Of a DNA stretch of 64,000 nt, positions 1-13,767 are shown piece after piece (position 1 is the stretch's first letter; each line of letters opens with the position of its first letter). The stretch comes from Rostratula benghalensis (taxonomy: Eukaryota; Chordata; Aves; Charadriiformes; Rostratulidae). A program made the position numbers and the translations under genes. The stretch spans positions 66,502 to 130,501 of the forward strand of contig VXAI01000046.1 of assembly GCA_013399305.1 (NCBI GenBank), read 5' to 3'. The notes under the pieces are model-generated. The model did not search any database, was not told the DNA's origin, and saw only the letters and a program-made list of their open reading frames with translations.

Positions 1-94
1 ATGAATCACACAATTTTCATGCTTAATGTAATCATTAACTCTCAAGCACAGCCTTACAATTTAAAATTCTCTTTCCCAGTTACATTTACTTTGT

Positions 95-120
95 GTATAT
101 ATATATATATATATATATAT
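95..120. repeat. TA dinucleotide microsatellite
   Basis: This is an uninterrupted alternating T/A tract of about 26 bases followed by GTATGG. It is a likely length-variable site with no gene association. Confidence 0.9.
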
Positions 121-2240
121 GTATGGAACTTTATATAGTTCCATGCTAATTCTAACCAATTTTTTTAGACACCATATTTAACAGGAATTGCAATCAGAAT
201 GTATGAATACAGTACAGGTAGAATTAGTTGAGTGTTAGACATAGAGTTGGGTGTGTAAAACAGATTTCCATGACAAAAGATTTGTTTTCAATCAAACAAA
301 TCAACTCAGCAGCTGCTCATCCCTTACCAGTGGTAGAGACCCTATTTCAAGAAGGTAGTACCAGCAGCTTCAAGTGTCTGAGTAATTCTGCCCACCTAAG
401 TTGGACACAAGCTCAGATGCCATCCTGCCTAGTCTTTAGTCATAATAAATTTACCTGCTAGCAAATTTTAGTGTGCTAACTGCTGATGTGGACTACACTC
501 ATGGAAGAAGTTCCTGACAAGCTGCAACAGGATTTGGGAAGGTCACAAAATCTATTAAAGCAGATGAATTTGAGTCTAGCTGAATATAAAATAATTCATA
601 ATAAGTGAGATGACTCCCAACTAGTGTGGTTTGGAAGAGCATTGCCATGAAATTTGTCAGTGCTTTTTCAAGCAAGTATGCAATGTAAAGATGTGATGAT
701 GGCCATGGCTTGTGTGACTAAGTGATAGTTGCACCACCTAGTCAGTATATATGACTGCACCTGATTTGACACACTTTCTTCAGAAGTGAACGGAAATAGC
801 TGTTCAAACAGCTGAATGTCTCCTCCTATGCCTATGAATACCATTGTTCACATCTGAGAAGAGTGGTTGGAGCTGGAGTAATGATCTCTCTTGCACTTAG
901 CAGTAACTCAGCTTAGAGAGGCCACCATTGATTCATGACAAGGTCTTAAACTCATCTCTCTCAGGTACGGAAGTCTGGGAATGGACCATTTTTCCTTGTT
1001 CAGTAAGGATGCTGCAATCACAGAAAACGTCAGAAGTTGGGAGTGATTAAAAACAATTTGGAGATGCTTTCATATGACAGAGTTATGAAAACTCATGCTA
1101 CTGAGCTAAGATGGTAAGTGACTAAGATCCTGAGCTTATATAAAGCAATAACTATGACTACAAATACTACCAGGGAGGTGGTTGAGTTCAAATTCAAAGT
1201 TCTCTGGCTTTTTAAATGACAGATTCTACTTAAACCCTTCTTTTGACATCAGAAGATGAACGTCAGACAGATTGGCTGTTCGCATTGTTACAATTGCAGT
1301 TTTACCATGGAGTTATTTCTGACTGAAGTTTTATATGTATTATTTATGATGACCACAGGTGTCTATGCTCTAATAAGATATTCTAAATGAAGGGTTGCTG
1401 TGATAGCCAATATGATTTCACAGGTATACAGCTGGAATATAAGAGAAAGCAGAGGAAGGATTTGCCTTTCTCATAGTCTGAGGCTGCTAGGGACCAGAAG
1501 CTAGCAGACTGAGAAAAGAAACTTGTGCATCTGGACAGGCAAAAGGATCAGAACAGAGAAGTGCTGAACTGACTCAAAAACTATCAAAAATCTGTGAAAC
1601 AGATCTGATCTCTTGAAGAGCCAATGCAGACCAGCAGAAATGACAGAGCAGAGAGGCCATGCTAAAAACTCCAAGTGCAAACTGACTGCATCATCAGTCA
1701 TGGCAATGGGAAAACTCTCTGGATTGACAACAAATAAGCCAATCAGGCAACATAAACTCAGCTGCTTCACAGGTCCACATGCAAACTTGGAGTAAAATGA
1801 AATGCACAGCAGAGCCAGCTGGCTGTTCCTGAGGGTGGGCTCACTGCCAGGCAGCTGTGACAGGGGGAGCCAGACTCAGTAGCCACCCCTTGATGACCTG
1901 GGCTACCAGGGAATTGACTGATACTCTTTATTGGGAGGGGAGAAGTTGAATGCACTTTGTGCAAATAGCCACAGATTTTGTTGATCATTATTTAAAGGTA
2001 TCTATCTATACAGTCTGTGTCCCACAGTCTTTTGTTTGTATTTAAAAGTAATCAAGGGCAGACAAACCTCTCAGTAAGAGCACGAGAAAAGGTTTAATTC
2101 ATTTTCCCCTAGAGAAAAATTGGAATTGAAACTCTAAGCAAGAGCTTTGAGACATGGTTATCTTGCCAAAAAAACCTGTAGATATTGAGACTGATCCCTT
2201 TTGTTGCCAATTTAGAAATTTAGGTTTTGAGCCTCTGCTG

Positions 2241-2286
2241 TAATTTTTAAAGTTATTTTTAAAGTTATTTTTAAAGTTATTTTTAA
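2241..2286. repeat. 12-bp tandem repeat, about 3.8 copies
   Basis: The unit AGTTATTTTTAA occurs three times perfectly from 2251 to 2286, preceded by a partial copy from 2241. A T-rich tract follows. This is a simple minisatellite-like expansion. Confidence 0.85.
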
Positions 2287-5200
2287 GTTTTTTTTTTTTT
2301 CTAATGCAACTGATTGTTTATTTTCTGAACATTTAATGCTTCCATTAACTCTCCAGCCTCACATACGGAAAAGTGCATGCCTGAATCTGGCGGTCATATT
2401 TTTAGGACATATTTCAAAGACAGGCTAATATTCTGATCACAAAAGAAGGCTGTCAGAGCCACTGCATAAGCAAAGGTCAGCACATCTACGAAATGAGTAT
2501 TTGCCTTTCTTCAAAGATTAGGGGTATCTCTTCAGTGAAGTGTTATAAGACACTTGAAGGCAAACACTGCCAGCTGCCCCTGCTACTGCAACAAAACTAA
2601 ATAAATATTTTCATTGTATTCTGAAAAAGAAACATCACTGACCCATCCATGTTTTATTATGGCGTGTTAAAAAACAAGCAAGTCCAAAAAATATATTAGA
2701 ATAGAATGCCAGATCTCCTCACATTTCTGGATTTCAGAAAGGAAAAGATGAGTGTTTCCATATATTGTTTTTTCACTCTAGTGAAAAGAATGAAAATAAT
2801 TTTCAGTTTCCAGAGTGTCTGCACCTGGGGCCTAAATGAAGGGAAGTAGGTAAATAGTTCCAAGTAATTAATGTAATGGCTCAGAGGGGCCACAGAAGGA
2901 AAGGGGAGTTTCTCTAGTTTAAATGTTTGCATTCATGCTTTGCCTGAAGCAAAACAAGCTATCTGTCTTCTGGTTTGCATTTTCCCAATGAAAGCTTCCA
3001 TTTGTCTTATTGTCATTCCAACATGTGCATCATTTATAGCTTTCACTGCTTCAAATATGCAAGTACTGTACAATGCGATATTTTTCTCTGAGCTTTTAAG
3101 ATTTTCTAGAATTGCAGAAAGTGTTTAAAAAAATTAACAAGTAAAGGCTGATTCAATTTAGGATGAGTTGGGTAACACTTGTAACTGGCTACAGGTTACA
3201 GTCTGCAGAACTGTGATGTTTTGCTATATAGTGGAATCTCCAATACAGAATGAAGTGCATCACCTCTTGGGGGCAAGAGGGTCCACCACAGAAATTACCA
3301 AAGTTGGTAATTTACAGCCAGATTGGTCATTATTAAAGACTGAAGAATGGGTGATGGGTCTTGAGTACCATCTGTTTCTGACATTTTTGTCCTTTAATGT
3401 GAACTGTAGGGGTGTGAAACCTCCAAAATGCATTTCTCAACTCTCTCCTAGAGTAGAAATTTATTCCAACCTTGTTTCTATAAAACAGGGGATGACAAGT
3501 GTTATCTGTTTTATCTAGTAGATCAGGGAACAGAGAATTAGTTATCAGGGGAAATCCGTGTTCAAGTCTTTACTCTTTCTGGGGTTATTAGATTTACATT
3601 CTAACTTCCCATTTTAAGAACCTCAGTATATGGAATGTTTAGGTGAGACATTTCTAGTTCCTCACATGGCAGTAAAAACACTGCCCACCAGAAATACTGT
3701 GAATGAAAGCGAACAAAGCATGATCACTTATCTTAATAGTTAATGCACTTATCGAGGTTGGAAGCCTAGGTTTGTTCAAAATACTACTGCATGCTAAATC
3801 TTGAGAAAGGAAAGCCCTATGAGACAAACTCCTTGTCTTCAGCTTGTCATTGTGTTCCCGCTGCATGACTTGCATCAGAAGTATTTTCCTCAATCAGACC
3901 TCAGGTAGTATCATTTCCTCTACGGAAGAGACTTGCCTGATGCGTGGGGATAGCTCATTTTGTCAGCTCTCGCAGACGGAATTTCATTTGACTATTCACA
4001 CGGCAAGCCTTCAGTCACAGTCCTAGGTAACATAATGCCCCCTTTGTACGACGTAGTGTACAAACATGTTAAGGGATATGCCCTAACCTGCAAATTGATA
4101 GCGATGAATTTCATGAGGAACCTAGAGATTGGAACAGGCCAAGTTAATCTCATTAGAAGCCAGCAAACATCTGTTAAGCTTGGTCTATGCTTAAAAGGCT
4201 TCCTAATGCCATGATCTTGGCAGAGCCTCTCTAGAATAGGTGCTGCTGAAGTTAGCTAGAAAAACTCAGAGGGGCTTCTCAGACAAAACAAGCTGCATTG
4301 ACTTCTGTGCTCTAAACTGAGCTTACAGTAGAACTGTTACAGTGAAGAGTCACAGCCTTTGTGATGCTCTAATACATAATAAATACATTCTGTAGATCTG
4401 GTCTGAAATATGGTTAATTTTACACAATGTCTGGATCTCAAATGAGTGACCACTGGTGAAAGTCTTATTGTCTAAGCTCATATGTAACAGTTACCTTCTC
4501 AACCTAAGTATCCAAATTCAGTGTAAGCAGAGTAACCGTTGTTAGGAAAAGTTTAGCTCTCCTCCCAGCATAAAAACCTATCAAAGAGAAAGTGTAGTTT
4601 TGCTGTTGTAAGTGTGTGTTATGGTATAGGTGTTTTTTGACACATTCGTGTTGGCCAAAGATCACAATTCATCACATCCAGGACTGACAGAGCAGTACTG
4701 ACAGAAGCTGGTAGCCTAGCTGTGGTTTCACAGGAAAGGTCTTGACCTCACACTGCTCTAAAATGGCATTATTGCAGTTCTGATTATTAAAATAAAATTA
4801 TTCTCTTTCTGAGGTTTAGAGACCCTACCCTCTCTGGGAAGAGGTAACATTTCTCAAGCATATAGAATTAACTTAATCACCCCTTGGCTGTACTGAGGGG
4901 GAACATGTAATTTTATATTAAATATATATATGTAGTGTCTAGCTGAGGAAAAAATATAGCAGGACAAAGTTTGAGTTAGTCTAACATATCTAGGATATTT
5001 TCCTCTACTAATTCAGTTAGAGAAGTATAAAAAAACTGGACAGCTTGGGAGTATGTTGAAGCAATCAACCAAACTACAGACAAGCCAATGTAAAATGAAG
5101 TTAAATCTTTCCCAACAGAATTCCAGGTAGCATAATGTGGGAGCATCAACTTCATGTAACTGAAGAATTTTTGTGAATACGACTTCTTCAGAACAATAAT

Positions 5201-8200
5201 CTCTTATCCAACCTTGAATGGCCTTGCAACAAAAAATACGCTCTATTTAGTATTTCTTTCAACTTGTTTTAAGCATCAGTAGTTTTCTTGGAAGATACTA
5301 TCACTGTTTGGCAGAAATATACTTGCAAAAACGAACTAGATCCAGAAAAGTTGCCAGTGGTGTATTTGGATATAAATGTGGATAGTCATTTTTGTCCATA
5401 TCCAAAATAAAAGACACTAGCTGTACAACAAGTTTCTTTGTTACATCTAAACATACTAACATTGATAAGCTTTACAGAAAGAGAAACTGATAGCCATGTA
5501 TTACTACTATCACCAGTATTTTAAGAGCACCCTCTACAGTCACAAAACACTATCTAAACAGAAAAAGCTTTTCTGCCTAAAGAAAACAGTATTAACTGAA
5601 AATTGGAGTATCGGTTTAGTTTCTCAGTATAGTGTCAAATTTATATGACTATATCTCGGTGATTGCTTTAAGCTCTAGAAAGATTAGTAGACATTCATCA
5701 CCTGAGTGCCACAGACAGATCCTACTTCATCACTGAAGCCTCCATATCTGAGGATTTAAAATACCTTAGTTATTCTGGACTGAAACATAATTAGGCTGTA
5801 AACTTTTTAAGACAATGGATGGTTGCGATTTACAAAGTGAAAACCCAGAACAAGACAGTGGTTGTTATTTTCAAAAGAAAGCAATAAACCATGGTAAAGG
5901 CCAGGATGAACTAGTTTCCCTGAGTTAATTTTATTTGTTTGTTTGTTCTTGTTTTTAGTTCTCAGAATATTTTTTGTAAGAGTTGTACAAAATAAGTACG
6001 TAATTAACACATGGAACTGAAAAATGTTAAAAAAAAATGCTCCATGAAATGCTTATTATATGCATGTACATTCTACTACATAGACTTAGGTCTTGCTTGA
6101 TTTTGGGCTTTGGCACATGACACTTCCTGGAGCTGCAAAGTGAGGAGAGACAGGGTAGTATTCCTCTGAGATCTTCACGCACTATTTCTTTTCAGCAACC
6201 TCTCAGTTTCATACAGACCCTCTACTGGCTCTTGATATGGTGAATCTGTTACTATGGTACTATCATTTGCTGTTATTGCAGTGTAACTCTTTTTTTTTAT
6301 AGTCATTGTAAATGTAAGCATTGATTAATCTATCACAGAAATAGTAATGAAGTTTTCAGTTACAAAAGAGTTGATTTTATTCTACTATGGTTTCCCCCCT
6401 TTCAAATTAATACAAAAAAAGTGCTGCTTGTCTGTTCACTACTTTTTTTCTTTTCCCCCTTCAAAAAGAAGCAGCAAAGGATTTCTAAATCACACATTCA
6501 TTTTCCTTCTCTCTTCCCTGCTTTGGTCTCCAAACGTTACGTTCAGCCTTAAATATTTTCCCATGTTTAATTTTGAATAACTGTTTATGTCACATTGAAA
6601 AGAGTAGAACCGAAGAAGGCATTTTAAGTTAAGCACATGCTTAAGCAGTTTTCTGCATCAGTCCTGACAAAACAAACCTATCAAGGTTGGAAATTTCAGT
6701 CCTCTAAACCCTGTCTTTCTAACCTTTTGTTGGTCTTGTCTAGATTTGCAAAGATAGAGGTATTTTCTTCAGTCTGCAGTGTTTCAGTAGCTATGATACT
6801 GATAGTGAATCAGGAGTGATGCTTTAGCTTTTAATGCAGAAGGATCAACATCTTTGTAAGTCAATTCTTCACGTTTCTTATATAGGACATTACTTAAGCA
6901 ATTATATCTCTTCTAAAATATTGCTTCACAAAACTTTTTAAACTACATTGCCTCACATCATTAAGAAAAGTGGCTAAAAAGAAAAACAATCTTAAGAATA
7001 CTAAAGAGAATACTTTTTCCCCGGTCTTTAATTTCAAGCTACTTAGATATGTTTGTCAAAGGATCAGAATGGTTAAAATTATTGCAGGCACCAGGTGGTG
7101 CTATTGCACAACATCATAAAAGCACACTGGCCAACGTACCAAAATTAAGTTAGGAGAAAGGTTTTGGATTAGATACTGCTTTAGCTGACGTAGGCTTTGA
7201 AAAGGTTCCTTATAGCTATCCAAAAATAGTAAAAAATCCAACCAATGATTAAGATACCCATGTATGCTTATAAGGAAAAGAAAAAAAGTTATTTTGTTAT
7301 TTTTTACATAGGATACTGATGATTTATGTCTGTTCCAAAAGTTATCTGGGTCTAAATGCAAGAATATATTTAACATTTCAAATATTGAAATAATTTCATT
7401 TCAGTGGGATTTAGTAGCCTAAATTCTTTTCTGGATATTGGCCTTAATTCTCAGCAGACATATTTTTAAGAAAACTGAATATAAGATACAATGTCTTCAA
7501 ATCCGCATGTGACTTAAAAGGGTTACTTAACAGATGCATTAAATGAAATAATACTTGCTATATTTTTGATCAACAGCACATTTTAAACATGAAAATATGC
7601 TACCTTCCTTGGTACAGTAGATGTGTTAAAACACCTGCATACCCCAAACCAAGATAGTATTTGATATGCATTGTAAACAAACAAAAGCTGCTTAAATAAA
7701 GGTAAGAGAAGATTTGAAATTACTGTTTCTGAGGGAGACAGAACATATTATTTTTCTAGGATGTAACTTTTGGATGCAAATCTTAAGAATTTAGACCTTA
7801 ATTTTGCAATTATTTATGTGTTAGGTTAACCTTTAAATACATCAAAAATGCTACATTTGCTTAACAGAATACACATGCATGTTATTTCAGGATGAGAGAC
7901 AGGATTGTTAAGATACGCAGAAAGTTTCTGTGTTATCTTGCCAAAATATATGGTCTGGGTTTCAGCATAGCACATTTTGTTTTGGTTTATTTTTGTAATT
8001 AGATCTTTTGTCTACTTAGATTGTAAAGCGTTTTTTGGTACAGATCTATATCTGCATAGAGCTCTACAATGCCTAGTAAAACGTCTTAATGCTGAGGGTG
8101 TTATTAGAAAATAGATAAGAGCAATAGTTTTTAAGAGTTACATGCATAAAGAGCATAGGAGCTATTTTATTACTTCATTACTATTTCTCTGATAAATTAA

Positions 8201-9349
8201 TCAATGTTTACATTCACAATGACTTGAAACAATGCACCCTTTAAGCTTTCTTTAAGTAAATATATTGACAATTCCAACAAATTACAAACTTTACATATTC
8301 ATGCAAAACAGACTCAGTCTATGTTACTCCCCAAACCTCTTATTTTTTCCTGCATTGTGGGCACTGCCAAATCCTACCAAACCAGCCTTCACCAAGAGGA
8401 GCTGAGACAACCACAGCAGAGCAGGTAACAGTTACAATGGTTTCTGGAACTTTAATGTAGATGCCCTTTGTAGTACCTAGGATTTCTTCAGGCTCTTCTT
8501 GGCAAAATTTCTTCTGTCATTGCTAGCATTACTTGATATAAGGCTACTGGGAGCAATACCATGTTGTAAAGGTGAAGCAAGAAGTGTGGATATAGTCCAA
8601 AGTTGTCCAAGGAGAAGAATGGGGTATCAGAAAGTCTAGTGGTGCCTAGATGTAGAACAGTGTCCAAATTCAACTAAAGTTCCTATCAGTGCTAATTATT
8701 TACTTAATTACTAGACTACATATTTTTTGTTAAATGAATATTCAAAGTATCATATTATGTTTTGTGTGTTTTTTCCCCTCAAGAGGTTTTAAAGGCAGTA
8801 ATACCTTCTCTTCATCTTACCTTGCACCTTTGAACACTGTATCTCAATCTTGATTTCTATGTAGATAAGTAATTAATAATTGTATGGTCTTATATTCTGT
8901 AGAAAGAGTATTGGTAAACTTGAGCTAACTAAAATGAAATTAAATTCTATAGAAGACAAGTTACAGTTAAATCTTAATCTCCTGACTTCTTCCTTAGCTA
9001 GCATGAAGTAAAAAAAGGCAATCTCTCCTGTTGAAGATGTCTGAAAACATTAAAATCTTGTTCTACAATTTCATCTGTTATTTTATACTTCTCATTTACT
9101 ACATCCTATTCTCCTGCAATGTAAATATGTTCCTGAATACCTACCCTAATGGTTGAGATTATTCAGGTTTTTTTAGAATACTGTTACACACCACTCCACA
9201 TTGTCTGCCTGGGTTAGATAGAGGGAAACCAGTGCTCTGGGTTGTATCAGCAGTACCCTGTGCATTTGACAACTGTGTATGGGAGAATAAAAGATGAAAA
9301 ATGTAAAAGGCAAGGGCTACCCCAAAAAAAGAAAAGGGAGAGAGCTGGG

Positions 9350-9372
9350 AAAAAAAAAAAAAAAAAAAAAAA
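9350..9372. repeat. A23 homopolymer
   Basis: There are 23 consecutive A bases inside a purine-rich stretch (about 9320-9420). No retrocopied gene or non-LTR element body was recognised upstream of it, so it is called only as a low-complexity tract. Confidence 0.85.
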
Positions 9373-12300
9373 GGCAGGCCACTGTGAAAAAAGGGGAAAA
9401 AAATAAGAAAGGTGGAAAATGAAGGGCCTCCCTTTCTGGTTAGCTGTCTTTTGAATCAAAAACAGAGGTTGTACATTAAAAAGGATCTGCTAAAGAGTGT
9501 AAAACTAAATTTAATCAAATAATCCAAATCTCTCCTTCAGAGTAAATTCAGACCACAGCAAAGATGATATCTAAAGTAGAACTGTTCCTTGGTGTTCTTT
9601 GATAGCCAAAGCAGCCTGATTCTAATTAAAGGTTACTTTCTCATGTTCATATAACTCAAAAGTGCTTTAAGTTTCTTAAAATGGTTGAGATACAGATATA
9701 ATTTTAGAATCAAACCTGTAAACATTCTGCTTAAGACAACATATTTTGAGAAAAGAAGTCAATGAAAGGAACAGTGGATGCTAGAGAGAAGACCTGAATT
9801 TTGAAGACTCTGTCTCTTGAAAATGTCCATTCAATACCTTACTGAATACCATAATAACAAGGATAACTTTGTTATTTCTTAAGCAACAGACATCTAGTCT
9901 TTTATAAGAATTTGAGAAAATTTGCAATATATATTTTAAAAGAGGAGCCAGAAACAGTGTTTCGAAGTAATTATCTACTGTGAGAAAGACTTTTCTTTCT
10001 TCTTTTTTTTCTTTTTCTTTCCTTTCCATTGGCATTATTGGGTAAGATCCTTTCCTGCAAACAAATTGGGCTACTATAATAAAGTGTGAAAATTCAGTTC
10101 AATGTGTAGTTGAATAGATAGATATGCACCTTGCTAGAAGCCAAGCATATCACTAATAAACCAAGCTTTCAATACGGTCTAACTCAATGCAAACGGAGAG
10201 CTGAATTTGGGAAGTGCTACTTAGTACCCAAGGTGTGCTGGAGTAGCTAGCAGCTGGAATTAATCTACAGCACAAGATGCTGGAACATTACTGTTTGTTT
10301 TTGCTTTAGCTGCATACTCCATTTTGTATTGTATTTCACAACTGCCTTATAATACCCTGCCTGGACAGAGAGACATTAATCACAGTGTCGAGCCAGTTCT
10401 GTAAACAAGGGCCAAAGCCCTCATTTAAGGCAGAGGAAGAGAAAAGTAGGTGGATGAGGGGTGGGAAAGGAAATGGTAGCCTGTACTGAGGTGATATTCT
10501 GTGTATGACCTCACTCTGTCTTCAGTGCAATTTTAGCTTATTGCTGTGTTTGTATGTGTTCCTTCTAAAGGTTCTTACCTCACTGGACAACTTTGTATAT
10601 TTGCAGTATTCCAGATGGACTCATAGCCTGGTGATTCTAGCAAGAAATGAATCTTTCATGTATTTTTTCTGGTTTGCTTCTAAAAAAAAATGGAAATGTA
10701 TTATTGTTTTTATATATATATATTTGTGTACATTATATATAACATCATTGATTAACACCTGTCTTAATTAACTTTTAACAATAACCCTGAAATTATAGGT
10801 GTATACACCTCTTTAATGAAGCATTTTGTTTCCTATTAATTCCTTCACACATTACAAAACTACAGTTTGAGGCTGAACTGTAAGCATATTTCTTCACGCT
10901 TTAATTGTAACAAAATACAGCCATATATACGTGTGTTTGTGAGTTCAGCTGAAAACTGTGCCATGTGCCTTATGTAACTCTGAGAAAAAAATAGTTAAAA
11001 TTACTTTGTTCCTTTTCAATCCTTGTTTCTCAGTTCTACCAGTTAGAGGAGGTGTGGCAGTAAACTTGTGCTTTCGAAAACTACAGTGAAAGGAGCTGAG
11101 CAAACTATATAAATCTTTTAGTTAAATAGCTCCAAGATTAGTCATCTGGTTGTAGCCTCTGGTTATGTGAAAAAATGTATATGAAAACCAAATGCTAAAT
11201 GGCAAAATATGTAAAAGATGAAGATGGCAGCACAAGTTTGAGCTGTTCTGTCTCATCAGTGTTTTTCTGACAAGTCAACCAAAAGAAGAAAAATCCATAC
11301 ATCTATGACTTTCCTCTCAACAACCATTTTGAGGGAGAATGAATTTAGTACATTATGTAGAGATGCATCTTTCCACAACAGAAGATTTTTAGCCCCTGTC
11401 ACACGTAACACTTCCATCCTCTCAGCAAAGGAAAACATTGTTAGATGCCTGAAAACACCTCACTATCTGGCTTTATAAACTGTTTGTAATTTGTCCAAAT
11501 CCTGCAGTTTACAATTCTTTCTACTGATTAACCATAAGTATAGTATTTTATCACCAGCTACTGCTGTCAGTCTCTACTTCTGTCTCCTTGTTTTGCTTTT
11601 GACTGTTTCTTGTAGCCGTCAGTAGATGCTTATGGAATACTACAGAAGTATGTGCTTTTTAAAATTCTAAAAATGCACTTAATTTTCTGATGTATTGTAG
11701 ATTCCTATGAATGTACAAGTTAACTTTTTTTTTTTCCCCCCAACAAGGAACCTAAAACTGGATATAGTGTCCCAGAAGTGTCAATATTAAAGTTGTGTTG
11801 GGAACAGTTGCTTTTCTTGTTGAACCTCTCCTGTTTATGCATCCTAATTAAGAGAGGAGTCTTTTATACAGAAAATCTGTATAATTAAACACAATACAAT
11901 TCCATACAACAGTATTTGCTAACTAGGCTTGGTTTGACAGATGCATAACGCAGAGCAGAGCAGCTCTCACAGGAATGAGGAGCCATGACCTCCAGCACAG
12001 CTGGATGTGTATTGAGGATGTGTGCCTATCCCTATCCTATAGAACAACTCTGTAAGTGACTTTCATGGCTTATATACTATTTTTTTCTGTTTTGTGTTTG
12101 CTGCCCAGCATTTCTCTGTTCTAGCCATGAACCTATGATTTTGTCAAGGTTTTTTTTCTCCCTGTATATTCACTATGACCTTTTTTTTCTGAGAATGCTG
12201 CTGTTTTAGGTGTTCCGATCTTGAGAACAATTGTTTGAGGGTGGAAGAAATTAGCCAAGGTCCAATTCTTGTGAGAGGCTTATAGCCACTGCATTTTATT

Positions 12301-13002
12301 GTATGACACTTGTAAGCTTCAAGGCCTTAGCACCTAGTTTTCCTTCACACATGGGTCAGGGGAGAGCCATACTGCAGTATGGCAGCCCTTTAGTTCTATC
12401 AATGTAGAATATTCTGGAAATCTGGTTGGGGTGTTTCCAGTCTAGCTGAAGACGTTGTCAAAATCACCCAAAAGGCGGAGGATGGTCTGGAAGTGCTCCT
12501 TACGTTGTTCTCCGAGCAGTGGGGTCACGGTGCCCTACGGGGCACGGCCCGGCTCCTCGCTCCTTCTCTCTGCCACAGCTTCTAAACCGCCCCCGCCCTG
12601 CCCCGTCCCTGTGCTGCCTCAGCGCTTCCCCGCCGCCCCCGCACGCCGACGGGCCGCGCTCGGGAGGGAAAACAAACCCGACTGTCGAGCGGCCTCGAGC
12701 TGACGGTACCTGGGCCCGGGGCTGGGCTGCTGTTTCACAGGATTGCTCTGGCCACCCCCTCTCGTCCTGGCACCCTTCGCAAAGGAGGAGCCGTTTGTCT
12801 TTCCCCTCTGTTTGCCGTTTACAGGCGACTGTCGGGGAAAGGGGAAAAGTCTCTACCGTGAGGAGACGGCGCGCGCCGCGCGCCCCCTCAGGGAGCCCAA
12901 GGGCCGTGGGCGGGAAAGCGCCCCTCGCTCACCTGAGGGAGCGCCCCCGCGCCTGGCTCCTCCCCAGCAGGGCTCGGCTCCGGCCCCCTCCTCCCTGCTG
13001 GA

Positions 13003-13012
13003 GGGGGCGGGC
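13003..13012 (+). promoter_or_regulatory. GC box (Sp1/KLF-type)
   Basis: GGGGGCGGGC lies about 50 bp upstream of the first candidate exon 1 donor. GC boxes commonly bind Sp1/KLF factors. Use in vivo is inferred. Confidence 0.4.
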
Positions 13013-13066
13013 AGTTCGCCCTCAGCTCCGGCGGCGATCGCGGCTGGCGGCGAGCTTGGAGTGGAG
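13013..13066 (+). other. CGNL1: Candidate non-coding exon 1 of CGNL1 (version a)
   Basis: A GC-rich, GGCGGC-containing segment ends at GTGGAG followed by the consensus donor GTGAGG at 13067. It sits just downstream of a GC box. The right boundary is a real splice-site match; the left boundary is arbitrary because the start site cannot be read from sequence. The alternative is the donor after 13674, and both may be used. Confidence 0.4.
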
Positions 13067-13614
13067 GTGAGGGGGATTGCGCCTCAGGGGGCGAGGTCGC
13101 TCGGGACGGGTGAGGAGAGCGGCGGCCGGGTTGTGGGAGTCGAAGGCGGGAGGGGAGAGGGTACCACATCCCCTATTTCTCCCCACTGAGGTGGCCGAGC
13201 GGGCGCAGGGTGCGACCTGACCGGAGCGCGGTGGGCACAAGGGGATGTCGCCGTGTGGTGCTGCAGGGGCTGCCGTGGCTCTGGAGGTAACTTCCCGTGC
13301 TGAGGAGTCCTGAGTCTCTGGCTTTCCTCCTCCATTTCGCTCCGTTAAACACGCTCCTTTCCAAAGGCCAAGGACACCGAGTCCTCCCAAGCGTGAGGAG
13401 GGCACAACGCGGCTTTCCCTGTGCGGGGAGACTGGCGGAGCGCCGGCCGTGCCGGGGCAGGCCTTCCCCGTAGCGCTCCTCGGGGCTGCGCTGGCGAGCG
13501 GCGGCTGTGCCGCCCCCGGGGCTGGCTGAACGGCGGAGAGGGGAGCGCTGCCAGCGGAGGGGAGAGGGAGTTGCCGGGAAAACAAACTCCGATAAAAAGC
13601 TGTGAAGAGCAGGG

Positions 13615-13674
13615 ACTCTTTTCCCTGGGTGCGTGTGTCGGCCGCGGCTGTCCGGCAGCTGGGCTTGGTTTCAG
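13615..13674 (+). other. CGNL1: Candidate non-coding exon 1 of CGNL1 (version b)
   Basis: A TATA-like GATAAAAAG at 13591-13599 is followed at the usual distance by a segment ending in TTTCAG and the near-perfect donor GTGAGC at 13675. This could be an alternative first exon using a second start site in the same CpG island. The left edge is a guess from the TATA spacing. Confidence 0.35.
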
Positions 13675-13749
13675 GTGAGCTTGCCCTGCCTGGGCCGCTG
13701 AGGGCCGGGCGCTCCCTGGGCCGGCAGCCCTGGGCGGGACGGCGGGGAT

Positions 13750-13767
13750 CCCCCCCCCCCCCCCCCC
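13750..13767. repeat. C18 homopolymer in the CpG island
   Basis: Eighteen consecutive C bases follow GGGGAT. On the minus strand this is an 18-G run able to form G-quadruplex structures. The exact length may be a sequencing artefact. Confidence 0.9.

Larger units (their letters stand above)
1..12454. other. Intergenic region upstream of CGNL1
   Basis: I see no recognisable gene here. Open frames are all under about 90 codons, lack family motifs and are typical of chance in AT-rich DNA. Simple repeats occur: a TA tract near 95-120, a 12-bp unit near 2241-2286, a TA run near 10711-10723 and a 23-base A run at 9350-9372. In amniotes the neighbour on this side of CGNL1 is usually TCF12, but no TCF12 exon (for example its bHLH domain) was recognised, so the flank is most likely spacer and possibly distal regulatory DNA. 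Confidence 0.6.

Noticed and set aside
9247..9459. A minus-strand frame with a long Phe run
   Set aside because: It is produced by translating the 23-base A tract in antisense; it is low complexity.
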